DNA from: Bacteroidales bacterium UBA3543
GTDB taxonomy: Bacteria > Bacteroidota > Bacteroidia > Bacteroidales > UBA932
Direction: 5' to 3'
Length of the DNA: 6,611 bases
Assembly (NCBI GenBank): GCA_002376715.1
Contig: DFOK01000019.1
Span: 1-6,611, forward strand
Each line of letters opens with the position of its first letter. The stretch's first letter is position 1. The position numbers and the translations under genes were made by a program. The notes under the pieces were generated by a model, which was not told where the DNA came from, made no database searches, and worked only from the letters and a program-made list of their open reading frames with translations. Shown piece by piece: positions 1 through 6,583 of the stretch.

Positions 1-297
1 AACAGGAGAGTTGAAAAGAGTGCGGATCCTTGTATTTGTCTCCTTGCGCCGTTCAAGAATCATCAGCAGCGCTACTAGCGGCAGTGAGCATACAAGGAAA
101 GCATTGTGACGAAATGCTCCGGCTATGTCCAAATGTAGAAGATCGTGGAGTGCCCTCAAAGTTCCACATCCCGGGCAGGAATAGCCGGTAAGTGAATAAA
201 AAAGGCATTTTGGAAAAATATTGCTCTCCGGATCGAGCACAAAAAGCAATACCGCACCGCAAAGGCACAAAACTATTATCAGAATCTTCTTCCACAT
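1..297 (-). CDS. DUF2752 family small membrane protein (3' end cut off by window)
   Basis: The ATG at 297-295 opens a frame of 99 codons that reaches base 1 without a stop, so the C-terminus is missing. A hydrophobic segment at about residues 4-21 is followed by a short loop and then by SCPGCGTLRALHDLL (residues 40-54), continuing to AGAFRHN at 59-65. This CPGCG..RA...LL.......A...N pattern is the hallmark of DUF2752, a family of small predicted inner-membrane proteins of unknown biochemical function. A second hydrophobic stretch covers about 66-81 and is followed by a basic cytoplasmic-looking segment (ERRKETNTRIR). The start lies only 14 bases after the parC stop, which suggests cotranscription. 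There is no Shine-Dalgarno sequence. The paired cysteines 41 and 44 could bind metal or form a disulfide, but that is inference. The family call is firm; the function is unknown. Confidence 0.85.
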   Translation of the reverse strand, partial: MWKKILIIVLCLCGAVLLFVLDPESNIFPKCLFYSLTGYSCPGCGTLRALHDLLHLDIAGAFRHNAFLVCSLPLVALLMILERRKETNTRIRTLFNSPV

Positions 298-311
298 TGT
301 GTCAAAGTCTG

Positions 312-3143
312 TCAAAACAGCGTCAGTTCGCGTGGCACTTGATCTACAACAACCGGTTCAGGTTTGGATTTTTCTTTTACCGGTGTTGTCGGCACATCAT
401 CCTCTTTCCTCTTATTATCGTCCCTCTCCTTGCTGCCGTTATCATCTCCACCTTTCTTGTCATTATCCGCCCTTTCGCTGCTTTCGCCAACAGCCATATC
501 CTCATTTTCTTCAACTTCTTCTACATCCGATTTGTCCAAAGGCTCGACAAAACGGACCTCCAGCACATTGTAAGGGGAGACCTTCTTCCCCTTGGCTTTG
601 TAACTTTTCTTTCCGATAAATTCTTCAACATCCACCAGTTCCGGTTGACGGTTGGCATTTTTGCCTGTAAAGGTAATTTCCATTTGAGGCCAAGGATCTT
701 CGCTGATTTCCAGCAGATGGGAGCCTTTGGCTTCCGAAATGAAAGAGGCGGGCACGTTGGCATTCAGTTCAAAACTGAAGCGTTTGACATAAGGGCATCC
801 GGCAGTTTTGTCATAATAGAGGACCGAGTAGGTCTTCTCTTCGTCAAATTTGCAGATGGTCAGAATATCGCCCTGGTAGCGGTTGCTCTGGTCGTAGGAT
901 GTGGTATAGAACGTACCGTCCTTACAGATTACCAGGATACTCTCATCCTGGAAAAATTCTCCGAGGAAAAGACCCCGTCCGGCATCATTGAGGCGCTGCA
1001 CATCGGTGTCAAACCAGATTTCCTTGCCGCCAAGGGTCGAAACACCCTTGGATTTTATAGCGATGCGGTGTATTGTATTGTTTTTGGTTACGATATTGCC
1101 TCTTGAACCCCGCCCTTTAATGGCAAGTTGAGAGAAGTCATAGTCTTCGGAGAGTTTTTTGAGTTTGGGTCTGGGGCGATAATAGATTCTGACAGTCTCC
1201 GCTTCACCATTGGGATTGGCAGTAAACCATACCACATTTGATCCCTCTTTGCCCTGTGTAAGGTCATATTCTTTGTCGCGGGTAATGCTCGTGACGGAGA
1301 ATCTTTTCGCATAATAGGTACCTCGCTTGCCATCACGGTAGATGGCATTATAGATCGTCCTTTCGTCCTTTCGGTTAAATACCGCGGCATGGATTATCTC
1401 CTTGCCCACAAATGCCTTATCACTTACTTTTGTCACCAGATAGGTGCCGTTCTTGAGAAATACTATGATCTCCGCAATGTCCGAGCAATCGCAGATATAT
1501 TCGGAATCCTCCACCTTTTTCTGGTCAATGCCGATAAAGCCTTCCGCTTTGTTGGCGTAGAGTTTTGCGTTGGAAACCACAACTTTTTCCGCCTGTATCG
1601 TCTCGAAGGTGATAAGTTCGGTGCGGCGGGGATAATCTTTGCCGTATTTTTTCTTGAGCTGCCTGAAGTACATTATGGTGTACTCGGTGAGGTGTTTCAG
1701 ATGGTTTTTCACCTCTTCGATGTTGGTTTCGATACCGAGAATCCTCTCTTCGGCAGCCTTTATGTCGAAGCGGGAGATTTTTCTGACAGGTTTCTCCACA
1801 AGTTTGTCGATATCCGCGCCGGTTATTTCCCTCCTAAGGAGGTGCTGATAGACTTTCATCCCGGCTTCCACATCGGCGAGCTGTTGCTCCCAGGTGGCAG
1901 CATCGTTCTCCAGGATTCGGAAGACTTTCTTTTCGAAGAAGATCTTTTCCAGAGAGGAGAAGTGCCAGTCGTTTTCAAGTTCTTCGAGCTGGATCTGCAA
2001 CTCTTGTTGGAAAAGGTCGCGGGTGTGCAAAGCGTTGTACCGAAGTATCTCGTCCACTCCCATGAAGTGGGGTTTGCGGTCGTGGATTACACAGGCGTTG
2101 GGGGAGACGGAAACCTCGCAGTTGGTGAAGGCGTAGAGGGCATCTATCGTCTTGTCGGGAGAGATGTCACTTTGCAGCTGAATGTTGATATCCACGTTGT
2201 CGGCAGACATATCGTCAACCTTGCGGATCTTGATTTTACCTCTTTCGTTAGCCTTGATTATGGAGTCTATCAGAGAGTCGGTGGTCTGTCCGAATGGCAG
2301 TTCGGTAATGGAGAGAGTCCTTCTGTCCACCTTTACTATTTTTGCGCGTACTTTGACTCTGCCACCCCTCATGCCCCTGTTGTATTTTGAGCAATCCGCC
2401 AAACCTCCGGTCTGGAAATCTGGAAATATCTCGAAATCCTCACCTTTCAGTGCACTTATGGAGGCATCAATCAATTCGTTGAAATTGTGCGGCAATATTT
2501 TGACTGCAAGTCCAACGGCAATGCCTTCCGTACCTTGTGCCAGCAGCAACGGAAACTTCATCGGGAGGGCGACCGGCTCTTCATTTGTGCCGTCGTACGA
2601 GGGGATGTACTCGGTGATTTTTGGGTTGAATGCTACCTCGAGGGCAAATTTGCTCAGTCTTGCCTCGATATATCTCATTGCGGCAGCGGGGTCTCCCGTA
2701 TAAATATTGCCCCAGTTGCCTTGAGTGGAAATCAAATAATTTTTCTGTCCAAGCTGTACCAGCGCATCCTTAATGGAGGCATCTCCGTGAGGATGGAGTT
2801 TCATGGTGTCGCCTACGATGCCCGCAACCTTATGGAAGCGGCCGTCATCGCTCTTCTTCATGGCATGGAGAATGCGGCGTTGCACGGGCTTTAGTCCGTC
2901 ATCAATATGGGGAACGGCTCTGTCGAGAATCACATAAGAAGCATAATCCAGAAACCATTCACGGTACATTCCGGAGAGTTTATACTTACTCTCTCCACCG
3001 GCCATAACCTTATCATATCTGTGGTCTTCCACAGCATCATCATCCTCTTCTACAATGATCTCCTGATCGGATTCCTCGTCGGAAAAATCATCTTCAATCA
3101 GAATATCCTCCTCTTCTATAAAGTCGTCTGTTTTTTTTGCCAT
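312..3143 (-). CDS. parC: DNA topoisomerase IV subunit A (ParC), Bacteroidetes type
   Basis: A 943-residue type IIA topoisomerase A subunit, which cleaves and rejoins DNA and with ParE unlinks daughter chromosomes in the cytoplasm. An acidic N-terminal tail (residues 6-40, 21 of 35 D/E) precedes the winged-helix/tower core, which starts near YASYVILDRAVPHIDDGLKP (67-86). The DNA-gate helix region is HPHGDASIKD (117-126). The active-site tyrosine is Y158 in AAMRYIEARLSKFA, with R157 next to it. The beta-pinwheel C-terminal domain runs from about 520 to 865. It has no perfect GyrA box (QRRGGKG), only KGRGSRG at 676-682, so ParC rather than GyrA is preferred. A charged, probably disordered tail (about 870-930) ends in PRELTLF. 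The length exceeds E. coli ParC (about 750) because of the two tails, as is usual in this phylum. The ATG at 3143 sits 24 bases after the era stop. parE is not in the window. Confidence 0.95.
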   Translation of the reverse strand: MAKKTDDFIEEEDILIEDDFSDEESDQEIIVEEDDDAVEDHRYDKVMAGGESKYKLSGMYREWFLDYASYVILDRAVPHIDDGLKPVQRRILHAMKKSDDGRFHKVAGIVGDTMKLHPHGDASIKDALVQLGQKNYLISTQGNWGNIYTGDPAAAMRYIEARLSKFALEVAFNPKITEYIPSYDGTNEEPVALPMKFPLLLAQGTEGIAVGLAVKILPHNFNELIDASISALKGEDFEIFPDFQTGGLADCSKYNRGMRGGRVKVRAKIVKVDRRTLSITELPFGQTTDSLIDSIIKANERGKIKIRKVDDMSADNVDINIQLQSDISPDKTIDALYAFTNCEVSVSPNACVIHDRKPHFMGVDEILRYNALHTRDLFQQELQIQLEELENDWHFSSLEKIFFEKKVFRILENDAATWEQQLADVEAGMKVYQHLLRREITGADIDKLVEKPVRKISRFDIKAAEERILGIETNIEEVKNHLKHLTEYTIMYFRQLKKKYGKDYPRRTELITFETIQAEKVVVSNAKLYANKAEGFIGIDQKKVEDSEYICDCSDIAEIIVFLKNGTYLVTKVSDKAFVGKEIIHAAVFNRKDERTIYNAIYRDGKRGTYYAKRFSVTSITRDKEYDLTQGKEGSNVVWFTANPNGEAETVRIYYRPRPKLKKLSEDYDFSQLAIKGRGSRGNIVTKNNTIHRIAIKSKGVSTLGGKEIWFDTDVQRLNDAGRGLFLGEFFQDESILVICKDGTFYTTSYDQSNRYQGDILTICKFDEEKTYSVLYYDKTAGCPYVKRFSFELNANVPASFISEAKGSHLLEISEDPWPQMEITFTGKNANRQPELVDVEEFIGKKSYKAKGKKVSPYNVLEVRFVEPLDKSDVEEVEENEDMAVGESSERADNDKKGGDDNGSKERDDNKRKEDDVPTTPVKEKSKPEPVVVDQVPRELTLF

Positions 3144-3167
3144 ATATAGGGTATCTCAATTATTGTG

Positions 3168-4049
3168 TCAGTCATGAATATATCCAAAGTCGCGCAGTTT
3201 TCGTCTGTTTTCCCTCCAATCGGGTTCCACCTTGACAAAGAGCTGCAGAAAGACTTTTTTCTGAAAAAAATCCTCCATGTCGAGACGGGCCTGGGTACCT
3301 GTCTTCTTAAGGGCTGCCCCTTTGTTGCCGATTATTATCCCTTTCTGAGAATTGCGCATAACGTTGATTACGGCACTGATGTCATATCTCTCTTTTCCCT
3401 CCTTAAATTCCTCTATTACCACTTCCGTGCAGTAGGGGATTTCCTGGGAGTAATTTAGCAAAATTTTTTCTCTTATTATTTCCGATGCAAAAAACCTCAT
3501 GCTTTTGTCGGTAAATGTCTCTTTATCATACCAGGGCGGGCTTACCGGAAGATGGGAGAGAATGGTGTCAAACAATTTCTCAAGATTGAATTTTTCGGTA
3601 GCGGATACGGGAATGATTTCAGCATTGGGAAGAAGTTCTCTCCATTGAGCCATTATCTCCATTACCTTTTCCTGGGTGCTCAGGTCTATTTTGTTGAGGA
3701 CGACTATCACCGGACATTCGAGCCGGTTGAGTTTTTCGATGTAAGCGACATTCTTGTCCTTCTTCTCTACGACATCCGTGACATAAATAATGATGTCGGC
3801 ATCTCCGATGGCAACGTCCACAAACTCCATCATGCTCTCCTGGAGTTTGTAGTGGGGCTTGAGAATGCCGGGAGTGTCGGAATAGACTATCTGCCAATTA
3901 TCCCCGTTGACAATTCCCATGATGCGGTGACGGGTAGTCTGCGCCTTGGCAGTCACAATGGAAAGTTTCTCTCCCACAAGGGCATTCATAAGTGTGGACT
4001 TGCCCACGTTGGGGTTGCCTATGATATTGACAAATCCGGATTTATGCAT
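3168..4049 (-). CDS. era: GTPase Era, 30S ribosomal subunit assembly factor
   Basis: A 293-residue protein of standard Era length. The GTPase domain shows G1 GNPNVGKS (11-18), the switch I AQTTRHRIMGI segment (36-46), G3 DTPG (58-61), G4 NKID (119-122) and G5 SA (149-150). The C-terminal KH domain follows, with its GNKG loop at 241-244 in KGIIIGNKGAALKKTG and the typical ending KVEPDWRENRRKLRDFGY. Era binds GTP and the 3' end of 16S rRNA through the KH domain, and promotes late small-subunit maturation. The peripheral membrane association reported for E. coli Era cannot be judged here. All motifs are intact. The ATG at 4049 is preceded by an A-rich leader (CAACAAAAACAG) and no Shine-Dalgarno sequence. 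The gene lies between the pseudouridine synthase and parC on the same strand, consistent with one operon; the first two genes share an rRNA-maturation theme. Confidence 0.97.
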   Translation of the reverse strand: MHKSGFVNIIGNPNVGKSTLMNALVGEKLSIVTAKAQTTRHRIMGIVNGDNWQIVYSDTPGILKPHYKLQESMMEFVDVAIGDADIIIYVTDVVEKKDKNVAYIEKLNRLECPVIVVLNKIDLSTQEKVMEIMAQWRELLPNAEIIPVSATEKFNLEKLFDTILSHLPVSPPWYDKETFTDKSMRFFASEIIREKILLNYSQEIPYCTEVVIEEFKEGKERYDISAVINVMRNSQKGIIIGNKGAALKKTGTQARLDMEDFFQKKVFLQLFVKVEPDWRENRRKLRDFGYIHD

Positions 4050-4074
4050 AAGTGTCTGTTTTTGTTGTTGGCTC

Positions 4075-4102
4075 TTGACAGTTGACGGCTAACGGCCGAC
4101 AA
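4075..4102. repeat. four degenerate tandem heptanucleotides (nnnACGG type) between rluB and era
   Basis: Read on the plus strand, the units are TTGACAG, TTGACGG, CTAACGG and CCGACAA. AC at unit positions 4-5 is invariant, and GG follows in two of the four. The array fills almost half of the 64-base gap between the pseudouridine synthase stop and the era start. The core matches the array at 6584-6611. It contains no coding sequence. The role is unknown. Confidence 0.6.
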
Positions 4103-4103
4103 C
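4081..4103 (-). other. imperfect inverted repeat (hairpin) in the rluB-era gap
   Basis: GTTG at 4081-4084 pairs with CAAC at 4100-4103. After an A/A mismatch, CGGC (4086-4089) pairs with GCCG (4095-4098), leaving a small loop around TAAC. The minus-strand transcript could form an 8-9 base-pair stem. No U-tract follows on that strand, so it is not a canonical intrinsic terminator. It may be an RNA-processing or stability element, or simply a by-product of the heptad repeats. Confidence 0.5.
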
Positions 4104-4113
4104 CAATGCCATG

Positions 4114-5292
4114 TCAATCAAAGTTGCCCATTTTCAGGTATGTAATTTCTTCCTCCGTCAAAAATCTCCATGCTCCCCTGCGGAGTTTCTTTTTAGTGAG
4201 GCCGGCGAAATAGACCCTGTCAAGTTTGTTTACCTTGTAGCCGAGATGTTCAAACATCCTGCGTACAATGCGGTTGCGGCCGGAATGGATCTCAATGCCC
4301 ACCTGCGACATATCATCGTCCACATAAGAGAGGGAGTCTGCGTGGATTTCCCCATCTTCGAGCGTAATTCCCTTAATCAGTGCATCAAAATCGGGTTTTT
4401 TGAGATTTTTGTCGAGGAAGACGTGGTATATCTTCTTTACCATGTGAGAAGGATGTGTGAGGCGTGCCGCCAAATCGCCATCATTGGTAAAAAGCAATAC
4501 GCCGGTGGTGGCTTTATCGAGCCGTCCCACAGGTACCACACGTTCTTTGCATTTTTCAGGTGAAATGAGATCTATAACGCATTTTTTTGCATGCGGATCG
4601 CTCATAGTGGTTACATAATCCTTGGGCTTGTTCATCAGAAGATAGACCTTTTTTTCTCCTTTGAGACGTTGGCCGTTGAAACGGATATCATCATCAGGTT
4701 TTACTTTGGTACCAAGTTCAGTGACGATTTCGCCGTTTACGGTTACAAGACCCGTTTTGATGTACTCGTCGGCCTCCCTTCTGGAGCAGATGCCTGAGTT
4801 TGCTATGAATTTGTTGAGGCGTACAGTATCGCTCTGTTCGGGTTGTGCATCCCTGTCTATCCTTTCGGTTCTCTTAGGCCTGTCATATTTTTCATGTCTG
4901 TCTGCTCTATGACGCTTGTCGTACTTGCCACTTTTCTCGCGTCTGTCGTACCTGTCATGCCTTTCGTCTCCCTCATACCTGTCAGTCTTTCCGTATTTGT
5001 CACGTTTGTCGTGTTTATCGTACTTATCACGTCTGCCGCTTTTTTCATACCTCTCATACTTGTCACGACTCTCATACTTGTCGTGCCGGTCATGTTTTGA
5101 ACTTCCGGTACCTTTCTCTTTGGCGGCCGGTTTGCTCTTTCTTATGGGTTTGTCGCCATCTCTATAATGGAACTGTTGGTCATCCTCTTTTTTAGTATGT
5201 CCTGCCTGGCGTGTGCCTTTTCGTGCCAGCTTCGCACTATATGTTTTCTCTTTGCCGCCTTTGCGGCTTTTTTCTATTTTTCTATTTTCCAT
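4114..5292 (-). CDS. rluB: RsuA/RluB-family rRNA pseudouridine synthase with long charged N-terminal extension
   Basis: A 392-residue protein counted from the ATG at 5292. It isomerises a specific uridine in rRNA to pseudouridine. The C-terminal 236 residues hold an S4 RNA-binding domain (about 157-207; VRLNKFIANSGICSRREA start). The synthase domain follows, with catalytic Asp259 in PVGRLDKATTGVLLFTNDGD, the KKIYHVFL strand, and GRNRIVRRMFEHLGYKV near the end. The first 156 residues are an extension rich in K, R, D, H and Y, with no recognisable fold; an extension of this kind is familiar in Bacteroidetes homologues. An in-frame TTG eight codons upstream (5316) is less likely as the start, because it lies inside the probable promoter -7 element. 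The exact target (23S U2605 as in RluB, or another site of the RsuA/RluB/RluE/RluF group) is not decided by sequence, so the gene symbol is provisional. It is probably the first gene of the operon with era. Confidence 0.88.
   Translation of the reverse strand: MENRKIEKSRKGGKEKTYSAKLARKGTRQAGHTKKEDDQQFHYRDGDKPIRKSKPAAKEKGTGSSKHDRHDKYESRDKYERYEKSGRRDKYDKHDKRDKYGKTDRYEGDERHDRYDRREKSGKYDKRHRADRHEKYDRPKRTERIDRDAQPEQSDTVRLNKFIANSGICSRREADEYIKTGLVTVNGEIVTELGTKVKPDDDIRFNGQRLKGEKKVYLLMNKPKDYVTTMSDPHAKKCVIDLISPEKCKERVVPVGRLDKATTGVLLFTNDGDLAARLTHPSHMVKKIYHVFLDKNLKKPDFDALIKGITLEDGEIHADSLSYVDDDMSQVGIEIHSGRNRIVRRMFEHLGYKVNKLDRVYFAGLTKKKLRRGAWRFLTEEEITYLKMGNFD
4849..5097 (-). repeat. degenerate in-frame repeats encoding a D/K/R/Y/H low-complexity tract
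   Basis: Within the pseudouridine synthase extension (residues 66-148 from the ATG at 5292), short units such as RDKYD, HDKRDKYGK, RDKYERYEK and KYDKR recur. On the plus strand this appears as repeated (c/t)atac(t/c)tgtc and (c/t)gtc(a/g)(t/c) motifs. The units vary in length and have diverged, so this is old repeat expansion rather than a clean minisatellite. The product is predicted to be disordered, strongly charged and tyrosine-bearing, suited to weak RNA or ribosome binding; this role is inference. Confidence 0.8.
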
Positions 5293-5313
5293 TTTAAATG
5301 CAATTTTGCGCGG

Positions 5314-5321
5314 CAAAGTTA
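5314..5321 (-). promoter_or_regulatory. Bacteroidetes -7 element for the rluB-era-parC operon
   Basis: On the minus strand this reads TAACTTTG, a perfect match to the Bacteroidetes primary-sigma -7 consensus TAnnTTTG. It lies 21 bases before the ATG at 5292, giving a short leader. No clear TTG -33 box is seen at the expected spacing. If real, transcription starts near 5307-5310, downstream of the TTG at 5316, which excludes that codon as the start. Confidence 0.6.
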
Positions 5322-5325
5322 ACTT
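5316..5325. promoter_or_regulatory. 10-bp perfect palindrome in the divergent promoter region
   Basis: AAGTTAACTT is its own reverse complement. It overlaps the minus-strand -7 element and the position expected for the -33 box of the plus-strand promoter. It could be an operator touching both promoters, but a 10-base AT-rich palindrome can also arise by chance. Confidence 0.3.
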
Positions 5326-5342
5326 AATCTAAATTATTTTCC

Positions 5343-5350
5343 TACTTTTG
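5343..5350 (+). promoter_or_regulatory. Bacteroidetes -7 element for the ABC permease gene
   Basis: TACTTTTG matches the TAnnTTTG consensus exactly and lies 30 bases before the ATG at 5381. A weak -33 candidate, TTA at 5319-5321 (consensus TTG), is 21 bases upstream. The predicted leader is A-rich (GAAAAAGAAAAAGC), as usual for translation starts in this phylum. Confidence 0.55.
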
Positions 5351-5380
5351 GAACATAATTGAAAAAGAAAAAGCTTGAGG

Positions 5381-6583
5381 ATGAAGGGATTTTTCAATAT
5401 GGCAATCGACTCCCTCCTGGACAACAGATTGCGTTCCACACTCACCATACTTATTATTGCCATCGGCATCACCTCGCTGGTCTCCATTCAAACTGCCATT
5501 GAAGGCCTTTCACGTACCGTGGAGAGGAGCTTCGGCCGAATGGGTGCTCACTGTTTCACCATTTCCTCCTTCGAAGAGGAGGGTGACAGGGCTGCGCGCG
5601 CCATTTCCCTGGCTGACGCGCAGGAATTCGTACGGAGATATGACTCTAAAGCGGTGGTCAGCATCACTTCTTCGCTGCTGATGCAACAGGTCTCGGCCGG
5701 TGGTATCAGCAGCGACCCCACAGTTACCGTGACGGCTACTGATGAGCATCGTCTGCACCTTGGACTTGCTTCACTGGCCGCAGGACGCAATTTCAGCAGT
5801 CGTGAGATTGAGGGTTCAAGTGACCTTTGCATCATAGGGGATAATATCGCACGACAACTTTTCAGCGGTCGTAACCCTCTCGGTGAGACTTTAAGGTTGG
5901 GTGCCGTGGAGTATTCGGTGACGGGTGTGATGGAGAGAGAGGGATCGCTTTTCGGTATCGGTACGGACAATACGGTATTGGTGCCGTTGGGTCCGGCACG
6001 TACGCGTTTCCTCGCTTCCGATGCACGCTATTCGCTGGATATAATGCCGGTAGGAGAGGAGTCCGCCTTTGAAGAGGCCTGGGAGAGAGCTGTAGTGGTT
6101 ATGAAACTCATCAGGGGGCTTCGTCCGCAGGATGAGGCAAATTTTGCAATCAGCCGCAGCGACTCGATAATAAGGGAGTTGGATTCCCTCAAGGGCAAAC
6201 TCTCCATAGCGGCTCTGGTCATCGGATTGATTACTTTGCTCGGAGCCTCGGTGGGGCTTATGAACATATTGCTGGTTTCGGTCAAGGAGCGTACCTGCGA
6301 GATAGGCATACGCAAAGCTCTTGGGGCCAAACCGCGTACCATTGCGATGCAGTTTCTGACTGAAGCTATGTTGATAGGACAGATTGGATGTGCAGCAGGC
6401 CTGCTTCTGGGGTTGCTTTTCGGCAACCTGGTGGCACTGATGTTAGGTTGTGCCTTTACGCTCCCCTGGCGTTGGCTTGGGCTGTCTGTGCTGATATGTA
6501 TGGTGGTCAGTATCCTTTCCGGCTATCTGCCGGCCCGTCGCGCCTCTCGCCTTGATCCCATTGAAGCATTAAGATGTGAGTAG
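5381..6583 (+). CDS. ABC transporter permease, MacB/FtsX type
   Basis: A 400-residue inner-membrane protein. A short cytoplasmic N-terminus (NMAIDSLLDNRLRS) leads into TM1 at about 19-39. A large periplasmic MacB_PCD-like domain (about 40-270) contains IIGDNIARQLFSGRNPLGET and the SVTGVMEREGSLFG segment. The C-terminal FtsX domain has TM2 at about 275-299, a cytoplasmic coupling segment VKERTCEIGIRKALGAK (301-317), TM3 at about 328-355 and TM4 at about 364-384. The protein ends with the conserved YLPARRASRLDPIEALR. Length and topology fit MacB-type transporters, which work as mechanotransducers with a cytoplasmic ATPase and often a periplasmic adaptor and outer-membrane partner. This gene has no fused ATPase domain, and none is encoded in the window, so the substrate (lipoprotein, peptide, drug or other) cannot be named. 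The ATG at 5381 is preferred over an in-frame TTG two codons upstream. GAGG abuts the ATG too closely to act as a Shine-Dalgarno sequence. Confidence 0.9.
   Translation: MKGFFNMAIDSLLDNRLRSTLTILIIAIGITSLVSIQTAIEGLSRTVERSFGRMGAHCFTISSFEEEGDRAARAISLADAQEFVRRYDSKAVVSITSSLLMQQVSAGGISSDPTVTVTATDEHRLHLGLASLAAGRNFSSREIEGSSDLCIIGDNIARQLFSGRNPLGETLRLGAVEYSVTGVMEREGSLFGIGTDNTVLVPLGPARTRFLASDARYSLDIMPVGEESAFEEAWERAVVVMKLIRGLRPQDEANFAISRSDSIIRELDSLKGKLSIAALVIGLITLLGASVGLMNILLVSVKERTCEIGIRKALGAKPRTIAMQFLTEAMLIGQIGCAAGLLLGLLFGNLVALMLGCAFTLPWRWLGLSVLICMVVSILSGYLPARRASRLDPIEALRCE

Noticed and set aside
53..295. Minus-strand frame of 80 codons starting at GTG 295
   Set aside because: The frame starting at ATG 297 gives a clear DUF2752 protein with CPGCG and two hydrophobic segments. 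The GTG frame overlaps it and has no such features.
192..1106. Long plus-strand open frame (304 codons) opposite the 3' part of parC
   Set aside because: It is entirely antisense to a well-conserved topoisomerase gene, its product matches no family I recognise, and another antisense frame overlaps it. It is a by-product of parC codon usage.
1389..2390. Long plus-strand open frame (333 codons) opposite the middle of parC
   Set aside because: It mirrors parC codons with no family signature and no promoter-like element before it.
4081..4103. Hairpin as an intrinsic terminator of the pseudouridine synthase gene
   Set aside because: The minus-strand transcript has no U-run after the stem (it continues with UGUCAAGAGCC), and the plus strand has no gene ending here.
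4119..4126. CAACTTTG on the minus strand as a possible -7 element for era
   Set aside because: It has one mismatch to TAnnTTTG at the first base, which is normally conserved, and it lies in the last codons of the upstream gene. Too weak to call.
4843..5167. Plus-strand frames rich in Leu, Ser, Tyr and Val that look like repetitive membrane proteins
   Set aside because: They are the reverse reading of the D/K/R/Y repeats of the pseudouridine synthase; the repetitiveness is inherited from that gene.
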